From Cutaneotrichosporon cavernicola (taxonomy: Eukaryota; Basidiomycota; Tremellomycetes; Trichosporonales; Trichosporonaceae), in contig NC_083396.1 of NCBI RefSeq assembly GCF_030864355.1, positions 62,001 to 126,000 on the forward strand: DNA of 64,000 nt. The letters run 5' to 3'. Shown piece after piece: positions 46,841-58,948 of the stretch; the stretch's first letter is position 1, and every line of letters starts with the position of its first letter. Both the position numbers and the translations under genes were made by a program. The notes below the pieces were generated by a model. That model had not been told where the DNA came from. It saw only the letters and a list, made by a program, of their open reading frames with translations, and did no database searches.

Positions 46841-47015
46841 GCGTGGGATCTACGATGTACCTTTGGTTATCTCGTCTTGCTGGCGAGTGGAGTAGACTGA
46901 CGGTACTGACAGAGCCTCGAGAAGAACATTTCAGTGACAGTGCTTGAGACCATGTCCTTTGACGTGTAGCTCAAACCCTTCATATACCCTTGTAACAATC
47001 CATTGGAATTTAAAT

Positions 47016-48423
47016 CTACACACCCTTCTTGAGCAGCCACTCGACGCGTGCAGCCTCGCGCAGCCCAGAGATGACTGCACCCGCAACACTCCCGCGATTC
47101 TCCATCTCGGTGTGCTCGCCAGCCCACCCAAGCTTGCCATCCCACAGCGGCCGACTCAGCTCCTTAAAGTCCATAGGCGACCGCTCGCCCTGGCTCTTGA
47201 CACTAGGCGTAGTCGTGGCTCCAAGCGCAAACTCGTCATTAAGCCATTGCGTAAGTTCGACCTCCTCAGGCTTGGGTCCCTGCACCCCAAACCTCTTCTG
47301 GAGGAATTCATGGAACGCTGCGCCGACTTCCTCAGCCGGCAGCTTGAGGAGCGCAGTCGCAGGCGTCTCGGAGAGGTATGCGAGCAAGATGGGGCTAGGA
47401 CCGGGAGGAAGCGTCCCCGCTCCAAAGTTGGCAACAATAAGCGTGCTCCCCTCAAGCACCTCAAGCGCGCTGCTACCCTCCGAAGGCGCCGGACCGGTGG
47501 GGAGGAACGTATACCCGCCAGTAGTGGATGCGTTGGGCCACCACGCCTCTGAATACCGTAGAAGCAACTTCTCCAGCACGCCGACATGAACGCCTTCAAC
47601 GACCTCGGTATACCTCTCAGGCAACGAGGGGGAGAAGATGCCAAGCGAGCGCTTAAGCACTCCAAGTGGGATCGTGACGATTGCCGTCTTGCAGGTATAC
47701 TGCTCCCCGGCCGTGACGATTACGCCTCCAGCCTCCTCCTTGATTTCGGTGACTTTGGCGTTGAGGCGTACCTGCGCTCCATTGGCCATAGCGTCATCGA
47801 GAACGCGGGCCACGAGTGCCTCGTACCCTCCATCCGGGGCTGCATCCGAACCAGAGAAGTTTGTGGCGCCCTCCCAACCCGCCCAACGGGCCGAGGCATT
47901 CTCGAGCTTAAGACCCAGAGGTACTTCGAGGGTGCGTGCGAACCCCAATGCCGTATCGCGATCCACACCCGACGTGAATAACTTGGACTCGGAATCGAAG
48001 AGGGCATCCGCGAGAGACTCTGTAGGTTCCGGGACGGGGAATGGTGTCCTTGCCGCCGCGACAGCCGAAGCGAGCGCGCCTCCCAGTGCGACGGCTGTTT
48101 CCTTTGGCAGAGCACCGTTTGGACCATAAAGACCCGGCTGGGCGGCCTTGGGAAGGTGCGCTGTCTTGCATTAGCTCAATAAAGGAGGAAACGCACCACA
48201 CCCAACTCCTCGGCAATCCCACGGGCTGGATTACCCTCCTTGTACCCGTGGATCCAGGAGCATCCGATATCGATAGTGTTCGACCCATGGACCCAAGTAC
48301 GCGCGCGGCCGCCGACGCGGTCGCGCGCTTCGAGGACGAGGACTTTACGGCCAGAGCGGGAGAGCTGGCGGGCTGCGACGGCGCCGGCCCAGCCTGCGCC
48401 GATGATTATGGTGTCGAATGTCA
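47016..48423 (-). CDS. FAD-dependent amine oxidase (polyamine oxidase-like)
   Basis: This is a flavin monoamine/polyamine oxidase-type enzyme. It starts at 48423 with the FAD-binding motif TIIIGAGWAGAVAARQL and LEARDRVGGRART. One short intron near 48160-48195 leads to the long second exon. That exon carries WEGATNFSGSDAAPDGGYEA, TIPLGVLKRS and the C-terminal FAD signature GWAGEHTEMENRGSVAGAV, and it stops at 47016. The total is about 455 aa. There is no signal peptide and no obvious C-terminal peroxisome signal, so it is probably cytosolic. Substrate class (polyamine or aromatic/aliphatic amine) cannot be decided from sequence; a lysine demethylase is unlikely because SWIRM and tower domains are absent. 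The exact donor of the intron is uncertain by a few bases. Confidence 0.88.
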
Positions 48424-50064
48424 TGGTGGTGGGGCAAAGTGTGGAAGGAGAGTTAGAAGAGATGGGGGTCGGGTATATCTGTATATCTATTGCTTTGCTG
48501 GATGTGCTGGATGTTCTGGGCGGAGAGGATGTGTCCGGTCCGGGCCGGGTGAGTGAGTCATTGGGTGGTTTGGTGGGCCGTTGGATACCGCCAGACTCGG
48601 TGTAAACCGACCCAATCATCCGAGTGGCCATGTCACGGAACCTTGGGCGGATAGTGTATACCTTGCACTGTTTTGCCATTCTCTTTACTGTAGCTGCCTC
48701 TCTGTCGCCATAAACGTTTGACCAAACGCTCTGAACATCTGCACCTCGAGATGCCAATCTCTCGAGCTACAGAGCGGATGATTGCCCATATTCCTAGCCC
48801 AGCCCATGTTCATATGGGTCACCCGTATGATAGTGCCTTAGCCATTGCTCCCTTCCTCCGAGCTCTCATTCAGCATCTAGGTCATCGGGGTCCATGCATG
48901 CAGTTGGCAGTTACTCTGGAACCTTTCCTACTTTCCGATCGGTCAATCAAGCGCTCATTCCATCCTTGCCTGTGTCTGTGAGTCGTGACTGTTACATGAC
49001 GAGGTCAAGGCTCTCAATCCAATCCAACAGTCGTTCCTCTTATCTCACGCGTCCCCAACTCTGTAATGTCACGCGTCGCGTCCCCGGCTAAACCACCACA
49101 CCACTCATAGCAATCGCACCAGAAGTCGCGGGCAGCCATATTTGCAAGACAGCTGATCTTGATGAGTCATAAATGCATCTCTGTGTCATCCAACCTGTAC
49201 ATGAGCGTTGGTCGTACTCTATGTTGACGTTGACTGAAACAATGCGGCTAAAGCGGTTGGTGAGATTGCCACGTTGATATCGCCGCGGAGGTATGTGGAA
49301 TGTCTCAATGTGACTCGACGATTGATCCAAATCAATTCCCCTGAGTTTCGTTCCTCTCTTGTTGGTATCCGGGTCATTGTCACCCACCAGCCCACCGCCA
49401 CTCACCTACCCAACCCCACCCAAACCAAGCATTCCAATCTCCACCCCACACTACCACTCATCCTCCTCACCCACCACCACCCCACCACCTCCATTCTTCA
49501 ACCTCTTCCACTCTCATCCTCGTATATCAAAGAGCATTCTTAAAACCCTCTCTTCTTGATCTACCCGTGCATCCAAGAATCACGCTCAAACACAAAGTGG
49601 TGGTCGTGGGGGGACGCGTCGACTGGTAGCCCATTGACGCGGTGCAACTGCGGCATTCCTGGGTTGATCTGTTCCCGTTGCCTCGTAATCATCGGCATCT
49701 AGTCTCCTCAACAACAACAACAACAACAACAAGACTCGTCTCCTCAACAACTCGTCATCAAAGCTATCAAAGGCGGCTTAGAGCGCCAAAGCGCCAACGC
49801 CGCCGACGATTGTCATTCCTCTCTTCTCACCATTGTCTACTCAACCCAAATCGCCACCCACCTTGGCTGTTATTCCAACTCCGTGCCATCGTGGACACAA
49901 CCTTCCTTTTGTCTCGTTGCGTAACCACCACATCCTCTATCCTTGAGTCATATTCCAACCTACTTGGTCCACGTCCTCACCTACCTCGGCGTTGATAATA
50001 TCTTCCACACCACCTTACCACCACCCCACGTGACCCTGCTAGTACCGATCCCCCACGTCATTAG
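48424..50064. promoter_or_regulatory. Long divergent intergenic region, amine oxidase / ADA2
   Basis: About 1.6 kb without a recognisable gene. The right part (about 49380-49560) is very C/T/A-rich with CCACC repeats. A CAA-type trinucleotide run lies at about 49709-49730 and another short one near 50092-50102. This suggests a long ADA2 5' UTR or promoter. No RNA gene was identified. Confidence 0.55.
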
Positions 50065-52095
50065 ATGACAGGTCCAGGGCGGGGGTCGGCTCAACAACAA
50101 CAACCAGACCAAGAAACTGACATGACCGTCACTCAACGCCGCGTCCGCGCGGCGGACCCAGCGGGACCAGAGGACCGCGCCAGTGAGTATTCCCTCGACA
50201 ACCCCTTGCAAGTCCTAATCCCAGTCACTGAACCCGGCATCAAGTACACCTGCGACATCTGTGAGACTTGACAGTGTGTGACTGTACTGACCACAGGTGG
50301 AATCGACATTACTCACACTGTCCGTATGAAGTGCGCACATCCAGACTGCGCCGAGATCGACATATGCCCTAACTGTTTCCGTGAAGGCAAAAAGGTCCAG
50401 AAACACGAGCCCTGGCACGACTACAAAGTTATTGTGAGTGCTCCGCCTCGTAGTATCTGCGCTAACGGCAGGAGCAGCACTCGTACCCAATCTTCTGCAC
50501 CGATTGGGGGGCGGACGAGGAGATGCTCCTCATCGGCGGCTGCCAGGCACACGGTCTGGGCAACTGGGCCGAAGTTGCAGACCACGTCGGCACGCGCACC
50601 AAGGAGGAATGCGAGCTCCACTACATCGAGGTCTTCCTTGGCTGCGGGAAAGGGTCAGACGTCAAGAATGACTCGGAGATGCCCCACGAGACACCCGAGG
50701 ACGAACATTACAGCAGGTTCATGCCACCCATGAACCGCACGTTCAGCATTGACCCCGACGAGTTCCAGCGCCGCAAAAAGGCCAGGATAGAGGAGCTACG
50801 CAAGCCGCAGCCTTTAGCAAAAGGCACCGCCAAGACGCTCACGTCTGCGCCGACGAACCACGAGGTCGGAGGCTTCATGCCTGGCCGTCTTGAGTTTGAA
50901 TACGAGCTCGAGAATGACGCCGAACTCGCCATTAAGGATCTCGAGTTCGGCCTGGTGCTCGAGTACGGTGGCGCCGACCAGCCGATGGCCAAGGTCACAC
51001 GCCCCGTCGAGGAGGAAGGAGGAGAGGACGAGGGAGAGGACGAGGAGGAGGAAGAAGAAGATGTCAAGCCAAAGATCGAGGAAGGCGAGGGCTCGGGCAG
51101 TAGCTCCCCGGGGAAGCGCAAGCGCAGCGAAGAGGAGGACCCTGTCGAGACTGCCTTGGAGGTCGAGGACCCCGACGAGCTTGAGGTCAAGATTGCACTT
51201 CTCAACATCTACCGCTACAAGCTCGACAAGCGCGTGATGGCCAAGGACCTCATCTTCGACCGTTCATTGACCCAGCACAAGAAGGTGAGCTAGAGTTGAA
51301 TGGCGTGGCTGACCCCAGCTTACCGCTCTCGAGCGCAAGCGGCCAAAGGAGGAGAAGGAGCTGATCGGCCGCTACAAGCCTCTCGCCAAGCTGCAGACGG
51401 CAGAGGACTTCGAAGTCTTTGTCGAGGGGATTATGCACGAGCACCAACTGCGCCGCAGAATCACTGAACTGCAAGAGTACCGGCGCGTCGGCATCACTAT
51501 GGGATACGAGGCCGAGTCCTACGATGTGGCAAAGGCCGCGCGTGCTGGCTTCCGACCTGTCGTGTCGCGCGAGCAGACCGACCCTATTCGAACCGGTGCA
51601 CGCATAAATGCGGGCCAGAACCGCTACCTGCACGGAACTCCACCGCTCTCCGACTCGCGCGGCGTGAGTACGCCTCCAGCACGCCCACGCGCCCCGACCA
51701 AGCCCAAGGACCTGCGCAGCGCCGAGGGCATAGAGCTACTCACGGACGAGGAGGCGTTGGTGGCGTCGCACACGCACGTCGAGCCCAAGAAGTTCCAGGG
51801 CGTCGTGGCGGCCATGATCATCCGCAACGAGGCTCTCCAAGGCAAATTGCGTCGGCGGGAGGCTCGTAATAAGCACCACATTGACGTCAACCACGCGGCG
51901 AGGATCTGGGACTACCTCGTGATGGTGGGCAAGGTCAAGCTGGCGTATGATGCCAAGATCAAGGCGTTCGACCTCAAGCACGGCGAGAAGGGATTCCCAC
52001 CGCCCCCCACCGTGTACGTTCCTGCTGGTGGCCCACCCAATCCCCTCCCCCAATCGACCATCTTCGCCAACGGTGACCGTCCCGTGATGGCGTAG
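50065..52095 (+). CDS. ADA2: SAGA/ADA coactivator subunit ADA2
   Basis: Ada2 stimulates Gcn5 histone acetylation of nucleosomes in the SAGA and ADA complexes. The order is: ZZ zinc finger (YTCDICGIDITHTVRMKCAH, ICPNCFREGK), SANT domain (DEEMLLIGGCQAHGLGNWAE, TKEECELHYIEVFLG), the linker with FMPGRLEFEYELENDAE, an acidic insert, RYKPLAKLQTAEDFEVFVEG, and a C-terminal SWIRM domain (LLTDEEALVASHTHVEPKKF, HIDVNHAARIWDYLV). Introns lie at about 50183-50222, 50261-50296, 50433-50474 and 51285-51318; each is GT-AG and restores phase. ATG at 50065 (MTGPGRG) is the first in frame; 50122 (MTVTQRR) is an alternative. About 620 aa. Confidence 0.95.
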
Positions 52096-52223
52096 ACTGT
52101 AGACCTCAACATTGTCGACGACAGATACACTTTGTTTTTTTTTCCTTAGGGCGCGGCTAGGCTGCTGCGACAGCACGACACCACCATTGTACGTTGTACC
52201 CATTACTATGCATGATGTAGAGC

Positions 52224-53151
52224 CTATGAGCGATCGCCGAAGAGGGCCGCGCCGCGTGCGCTGAAGCGCATAAAGCCCATGCGCGCGTCCATGTCGTCGG
52301 GTGTGCTGAGGTCAGTATTGCTAGGGCCGCACGAGGTAAAGGGGCAAAAGGAGTAGCTTGCCCAAGGTATGTAACCAACTGGAACCTGCCGCAACATTGA
52401 CAGCGGTCGCACTACTCACCGCTTTGCCAGTTCGCCGCGGTAGGTCACGTCCTGGAGGGGAGGGTAGGCGAGCGCAATAGCCGGAATGAAGATGAGAAGG
52501 GAAACGACGGCCTCTGCGATGATCTGGGGTTAGCGGGGAACAGAGGCATAGGTTCTGGCTGGAGAATGAGCAAGTTGGGCCGGCTATCTTAATGGTTTAG
52601 TGTATAGGAGAGACGAGAGATGGAGAGCGAAGGGATGGGAGGAGGACGTGTGGGAGGAAGACGGGGATGGCTTCAATAGAGTAGATGAGTACACGTCCCT
52701 CAACTAAGGACTCTGAGATAGAGACGTAAGCGAGACTCACGCTGTTTGGCAACGCTGCACTGGGTTGTCCGAGTGCTTTGAGCGCGCTCAAGTCTTGCGT
52801 CAGCTCAACACATGACTGGATCTGCGCCGCTCCGCCTTGGCTGTTCGCCAGTAGAGCGAGGACAGTCAATATGAGGTGGAATGGTAAAGGTGACCTTGGA
52901 TAGCCAACAGCGACAGACGCGACGCCCTGTCCCGCCCTCTTGGTTTGTATCAGCCACGGCAGGGCCGGCAAGGACGCGTCAAACTCGCGCTGACTCGGCA
53001 AGTGGAGGAAGGCGATAACGATGACGCCGACGCCGACTAGCACTCACACTCATAAGCCGAGAAAGCGGCTAGTGTTAGCCATTTACAGTAGTCCTAGCTC
53101 ACCATGCAGGAGAGCGATGGATGCGAGGACGACGAGTGCGTTTGCAAGCAT
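52224..53151 (-). CDS. EMC5: ER membrane protein complex subunit EMC5 (MMGT-type)
   Basis: EMC5 is an integral subunit of the EMC insertase, which places certain membrane proteins into the ER. Five exons (53151-53103, 53068-53048, 52793-52741, 52523-52420, 52305-52224) add to exactly 309 nt, giving 102 aa. Helix 1 is MLANALVVLASIALLHAAFS. The family motif LLHAAFSAYE straddles exons 1 and 2; exon 2 is only 21 nt. PSAALPNSIIAEAVVSLLIF is helix 2, followed by PPLQDVTYRGELAKR. The tail is PDDMDARMGFMRFSARGAAL, matching the RP.F..F.HRG..L ending of the family. Intron 2 is 254 nt and contains an open frame (52597-53043) that is not used. All five junctions are GT-AG with a CTGAC or CTAAC branch. 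Confidence 0.88.
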
Positions 53152-53948
53152 GATCAAGTCTGATTAAGTCGAAGGTCAAGTGGAGGAATGAGGTGGAGGT
53201 TGATGTTGAGACGAGGTCTCGGTCTGGACCAAAGTTGTCTCTTAGACCGGGCGACATGATTTCCAGTCTGTACACTCGACTCAGCCATATTACTTATGGC
53301 AGCATCGGCGCTTCGCATTCCGAAGAGCTGAACCGTTGAGCGCACTTCGTTGGCCAAAGCATGCCTAACAGCTGGCAGCCTGGCGAACTGGCGAGCTGGT
53401 GGCCGTCTCTTGAGCTGGCAAAGTGGCTTACATGGCTTGCGTGGCTTGATCGAGCCCACCTGCCCTATCTATGAATGAATGAGAATCAACTTTGGCAGTC
53501 TCAACATCGCTGTTCCCGTCCTCTGTGCGCTACACTCTCTCTCCCCACAACGACTAACCTCCGCTTCCCTAGCTCTCCACCTTGTCAGCATTCCCAACTT
53601 GCCCAGCCTTCTCCTCATCCCATCCTCCCAATTTATTCCTACACCGAGCTACAACTCAGGCGGTCCGAGACCAGTGACGTATCCCATTCACGCACATCTC
53701 TCTCCCCACACGTCTCCCTACCTTCGGCCATCACATCCTCTTCCACGCACGCCCACGCCCATACCCAAGCATGCCACACAGCGGCTCGAGCCGTGCTGGT
53801 TCCCCAGCGCCTGACGACGAACCATCCAACAAGTCGAGGTAAGTTACCCACTCCACCGGGACGGACGATGAGCGAGGAAGCGAACCCGTCGCATTCTCGA
53901 CTTTCATTAGTCATCTACCTTTACTCCATCTCCACACTTGCACAAATA
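53152..53948. promoter_or_regulatory. Divergent intergenic region, EMC5 / bZIP
   Basis: About 800 bp. Near 53360-53440 there are short GCCAGCT/TGGCGAGCTGG-like near-repeats, and the part closer to the bZIP start is CT-rich. An in-frame upstream ATG at 53868 could extend the bZIP protein by 27 residues. No gene was seen. Confidence 0.5.
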
Positions 53949-55885
53949 ATGTCTGAGTCGCCTGAAGCTAATAATGCTAGCGCGACGCAGATCCGGAAGG
54001 CCCAGAACAGGATTGCACAGCGCGAGTTCAGGCTCAGGAAGCAGGTGAGTTTGATGACGGCCATGGCTCAGCTGACCGCAGCAATATGTGAGTGTCGGAC
54101 GAGTGGTCATCACTTCCATCCATCCGACCACCCGACGATGGGCCACCCCGGAGTGATGTTCTCATCAATTGGAGAGCCCCACGTCGCCTCATTCACTCGC
54201 GTAACCTTCTCCGACCCGGCCGGTGACATCCCATACTTGGACCTTTCTTTCCACCCCCCGCTCACACCAGATCCGCGACCTTGAGGCCCGCGTCGAGATC
54301 CTCTCGGGTGACAAGGACGAGCGCATCGAACTCATGCTTCTTCTCGTCCGCAACCTCCTGCACGAAAACAAGGAACTACGAAACATGGTCAAGGACATGT
54401 CGCAGTTCTTTGGCGAGGGTAAGCGAAGCGTGGTGGTGTGCAGCTTCTCCACTCCTCTTTTAGCTGACACCAGGCCTCGGATCATGTCTCCCTCGCCTAG
54501 GCCTCACGCCGCAGATGCTCGACGCGATCCTCAACCGCGCCGACACTGACACGGCGTACGAGGCGTTCGTCCAGCTCAAGGCGAGCAAGGAGCAGGGCGG
54601 CAAGAACGACCCGACGCCCTTCCTCTCCAAGAAGGCGGCGCGAGGGCCGATGCCTCACTTCCCGCCGGACCCGTCCACTGCGCCCAAACGCAAGCGCCGC
54701 GGCAGGAAAGACGATGACGACGATGATGACGACGACGACTATCCCGTGTTCGACTTTACAGGTGCGGCTGAGGCGAAGAAGGCGAGGGGAGAAAGCTCTG
54801 CTACCGGCGCCAGCTGGAGCGGCGGTGCAGCCATGTCACCACTGAACGGGCTGAGCGAGTTCTTCTCCAAGGGCGGCGAATGGGACTTTCTCTTCCCCGA
54901 CCCCACGAACATGGGCGTCGCGACGCCAGGCCCAGGCCCCTCGACCATGGCAGGACATGATGTGGTTGACACGGGAGGCTTCCCTGTTCGAATGGGAGGT
55001 GGCGGGCCACCCCTGGGCGCGGGCTTGACACAGCGCAGTGCGACCAGCGGTATCCGCACCGTCTCGACTGGTACGTCGCCAGCGCTAGCCGGCGAGCAAC
55101 CGCCGCTGCCAAGCGCCTCCGGCACAGGCCGCGGCCCTGGGAGCACGCCGAGCTCTGGTATCCACGACGTTCACAGCCCCAACACTGATGTCGAGCATCA
55201 GCGCTCCCTCCGCGCCGCAGTCGCACACCTCACCAACTCGGTGCCAGAAACCGCGTCAAGCCCTCGCATCGTGACCAACCCGAACAACATGACGCAGGCA
55301 CAAGTGGAGGAGCGGCGGAGGTTACAGGAGCAGCTTCGGAAAAGCTTGGAGGGCGATGAGGAGACGGAACGCAAGACCGAGGCGCTCCAGCTTATCACGT
55401 ACCACCTCAACAACTTCCGCATCAACCACGAGTACAAGCTCCCGCCGTCGCTCATGCCAACTACAGTGCAGCGGACAATGCCACACGAGCACGCCATCGA
55501 CGGCATCGTCTTCCCGAGCATTCGCGACCGCATGATCCTGCTACGCGGCAAGTATGATCTCGTTGAAGCTTTCCATGGGTACATCACCGAGTTTACGCTG
55601 CACGGTGATGACGCGCTGGATCACCGCAACTGGGAGGCTTCGGAGCGGTGGTTGCAGGACTTTGGGTGAGTCACGGCGTGGTTACCGGTCGTCAAGCTGG
55701 TTGACTGCGAGACCACAGCTAACCCCAGCGAACTCGCCGATGAGGAAGTCTTCGCCATCACCAACCGTTGGCGCGCACACCGCGGACGCCGACCAGTGCA
55801 CCCCGCATCGCCAGACGTCGACGCCAACACCGGCGGGCTGGGTACGGGTGCCAGTCTTGCTGCCGAGTTCCTCGCCAACCAGTAG
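53949..55885 (+). CDS. bZIP transcription factor with DUF3425-like C-terminal region
   Basis: Exons: 53949-54044, 54082-54087 (6 nt), 54271 to about 54419, about 54473-55665 and about 55731-55885, giving about 530 aa. The basic region is RKAQNRIAQREFRLRKQ, of the Pap1/Yap-like fungal class (NR.AQR.FR.RK). The 6-nt exon adds Gln-Tyr, then IRDLEARVEILSGDKDERIE starts the leucine zipper, giving correct spacing between basic region and zipper. The middle is Gly/Pro-rich with a KRKRRGRK basic patch and an Asp run. Near the end, LPPSLMPTTVQRTMPHEHAI, DGIVFPSIRDRMILL and RNWEASERWL resemble the DUF3425 domain found after fungal bZIPs. The start at 53949 is preferred; 53868 is also in frame. The target genes are unknown. 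Confidence 0.87.
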
Positions 55886-55974
55886 TCAATAGACTTGTGT
55901 ATAGAGTTAGTCTTGTCGGTCTTGGAATGTATCCTCTAGCCTCTGAGCTCTACATATCCCTTTTACAGCTACAG

Positions 55975-58546
55975 CTACACTGCCTCAGTGGCCTCATCGT
56001 GCTCATGCACGTCCTCGAGCCCCTGCCCGACATACAAGCGCGAGAGGGGGGTGACGGTGGTAAGAGCCATCTCGAGCACGGCCTCGACGCGCTCGCGCAA
56101 CTCGTCGCTCTTGCTGGACACCTTCATCGAAATGAGGTCGACCGTCGCCTCGGCGCCATCAACCCTAACAGTCATGGCGAGGAGGTCGTCGTTGTCGTCC
56201 TTCTCCCCCTCTCCATCCTCGTCTCCCTTCGCGTCCACATTCCCCTCCTCGTCTGGCGGATGTCCTGCCTCGCCTGGCCGGCTCACATCGCCAAAGTGCG
56301 CCTCGAGGAACATGTGGAGCGTGTCAAAGTCCGACGACGACCCCGGCTCGTGGTCGTGGTGTGCGTGTGGATGCGAATGGGACGTGACTGTTGTCAGCTG
56401 GAAATTGGCACCTGAGCTCACGCTTGACAGTCGCGGGGCTAGAGTCGATGCCGAGGAGGACCACCAGTGCAGAGTCGGCGATCATGTCGTTGCTCGTGTT
56501 CGAGCTCCACTGCATCTGGACTTCGACGCCTGAGACGCGCAGAACGCGGACGGCGTTCATGACCTTGTATGTCAGCGCAAGACACTCCAAGAAGCTGGCG
56601 TCCTAGACGTCTCAAAGGCGGCTTGCTCTCGTCGTCTACTCACCGTCATCACCTCGCGGCCAGCCTCGTCCACACTCTCTTCCACCTCGCCATACATCCC
56701 CTCAAGATGCCATCGCACCACAGCCCAGTCGACGCCGATCGGCAGGCTGACCTTCTGCGTGATCGTGCTCGTGCTCAGACCCGTAAAGTCGCGCAGGTCC
56801 TTCGGGTCGAGGAGGGTGTACGAAAAGTCCTTGGACACGAGCAGACCCTTGAGCGCCGCGCCGTGGGCTGGTCGCTCCTCAGCTAAACTACCGATGGCCT
56901 TGACGACTCGCTCGGCGCGGAACGTGAGCGTCAGGGGCTCGAGGTTGCGCGGCGTGTGGATATTAATCTCCTGTCCGCGGGTAGCGTAGCTGTCACGCAA
57001 GGCAGCTCGGAGACGGCCCATCTGACTCGCCTCGCCATGGACGAGCACGACGTGTTGCGCACCGATGGCCTGGATGAACTTGGAGTTCTGGGCGTAGTCA
57101 ACGTGCGCGCCAAACGAGATCTCCTTGACTGTACACCTGCGGGGGATGTTACGGCCGCCACGTAGACTCTCAATTGTCTCGGGCTCACCGAGGAGAGTGC
57201 GGGCCATCGTTCCCTCGATACTGTATCCCGTAACGATGACGCCGTTCTTCGCATCGGGCGCCCACTCCTCCAGCAGCTCACGGCTTAAGCCAAAGCTCAT
57301 AAACTGCGCACTGGCCATGACAACACATGGTTGCCGGTGGTCGAGGCGCTTGGGGTCCTTGAGCCACTTGACAAATTTGAAGTCGAACGGGTTGTCGCGG
57401 CGCGCAAAGCGCGACCGGATGTTGGCGTTCATCGTGTGCACATACGTCTTGTACACCTTCATGCCGCGCTGGAAGAGGCCTGAGGCAAAGTAGATCGGCA
57501 CGCCCTGCAACTCGGGATGCTGGTCCCAGTACTCGTCGAGGAGCAGGGCGAGCTCCTGTCCGTTCCCGAAGCTCGGAATCGGCATGAGAACTTTGCCGCC
57601 GCGTCGCACAATGTTGCCAACCAACGTCGTAAACTGCTCCTCCTTGTCCTTGCGGTCCGGCAGCGTGTGCACGCCGAACGTGCTCTCGCATATCATGACG
57701 TCGGGCCGGATCGGCGGTACCTCGGCGATGACCAGATGCCGGTCTTCCTCGCGGCTGTAGTCACCCGTGTAGAGCACCTTGAGCCCCGCAATCTCAATGA
57801 GGAACATGCTTGCGCCGAGCACGTGGCCCGCGTGGTACGGCGTGAAGCGTAATCCACCAGTGATGACAATGTCCTGGTGGTAGTCGACCGCGATCGCGTT
57901 CTGCCAGGACGCCTGGACGTCGGCCTCGCTGTAGAGCCGTCCTGACGAATCGCCGCTTTGGTCGCTGTTGTCAGCGAGCGCGCACACCGAGCACAGCGGG
58001 ACGGAGCGTCAGGAGAGGGAGACTTACTTGATTCGCACCGTGTCCATCATCGTCAACCCGTAGATCGCCTTGGTCGCATGCGTCATGTACACCTTGCCGT
58101 TTCCGTCGCGGAAGTTTGTCTGGGTCAGCTCAATATACTCTCGCAGCCTGTCCCTACCTTTTCCATGATATACGGCAATGCAGCAGCGTGGTCGACATGG
58201 AAGCTGGCGTCAGCTGATGGCGTTCTCGTCGAAATTGTCGACAAGCAGGTTGGTTGCGCGTAGGTGGGGAAAGGAGGGAAAGGAGGACCCACTGAGTAAC
58301 GAGAATCGCGTCCACTGTCGACCAGTCCAACTCGTCGATGAACGGCAACCCTCCTAATCCAGGATAGGCCGGATGCAAGCCCGCATCACACACGACTGTC
58401 CGTCCTCGGTGCTGGATGACGCAGCACGAGCGGCCGACCTCCTGTCCCGCGCCGAGCATCGTGACCGTGAGGGATGGCGCATCCTCGCCCGCGGGCGCGA
58501 TGACCTCGACGCGGGGTTGTGGGCGGTTTCGCCTTCGGTGGCTCAT
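55975..58546 (-). CDS. YSH1: Cleavage/polyadenylation endonuclease YSH1 (CPSF73)
   Basis: This metallo-beta-lactamase/beta-CASP nuclease cuts pre-mRNA before polyadenylation. It starts at 58546. The N-terminus gives TVTMLGAGQEVGRSCCVI and DAILVTH; the zinc motif HFHVDHAAALPYIMEK is created by splicing an intron of about 100 nt after CA. It continues with YMTHATKAIYG, TPYHAGHVLGASMF (His), YTGDYSREEDRHL (Asp), the beta-CASP motif MPIPSFGNGQELALLLDEYW, MASAQFMSFGLSRELLE, ISFGAHVDYAQN (His) and VLVHGEASQMGRL. The CPSF73-100_C domain follows after introns near 56620 and 56420, with an acidic insert, and stops at 55975. About 780 aa. All catalytic histidines and aspartates expected of an active enzyme appear present. 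Confidence 0.96.
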
Positions 58547-58948
58547 CCTATCCTCGTCCTTTGGGAGATGAGCGGGATGGAGAGTATGATTTTGTTAGTG
58601 ATTGGTGGTAAGGTGACAATGGTTTGAATGTAAAGTGTTGAAGTGGGGTGGAGGTTTGGAGGGGAAGGAACAAGGACAAGTTGAAATCCCAATCTACTCT
58701 TTTCTTTCTCCGCCATCAACTGAATTTCCATCTCAACAACAGTCTATCGACTATCATTTGCACTCTCGGCATCGACACCCTATACCCTAATCTATACACT
58801 CACTCAAGACCGCAGCGCGGCGGACACTACAATCGCATCAAGCATCTCCCATTTTCCCAACTTCCACCCTGCACCTCCAGCGTCCACAATTGATCTTCCC
58901 CAAGGTCCCCCTCCTTCCTTCTCCTCCGCCAATCAACCACGAACCATC
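58547..58948. promoter_or_regulatory. Divergent promoter, YSH1 / BTB gene
   Basis: 402 bp between divergent starts, with pyrimidine-rich sequence on the BTB side (58850-58940). No specific site was identified. Confidence 0.55.

Noticed and set aside
52597..53043. 148-aa frame that looked like a membrane protein
   Set aside because: It lies mostly in intron 2 of EMC5; the five-exon model matches EMC5 throughout and gives an exact multiple of three.
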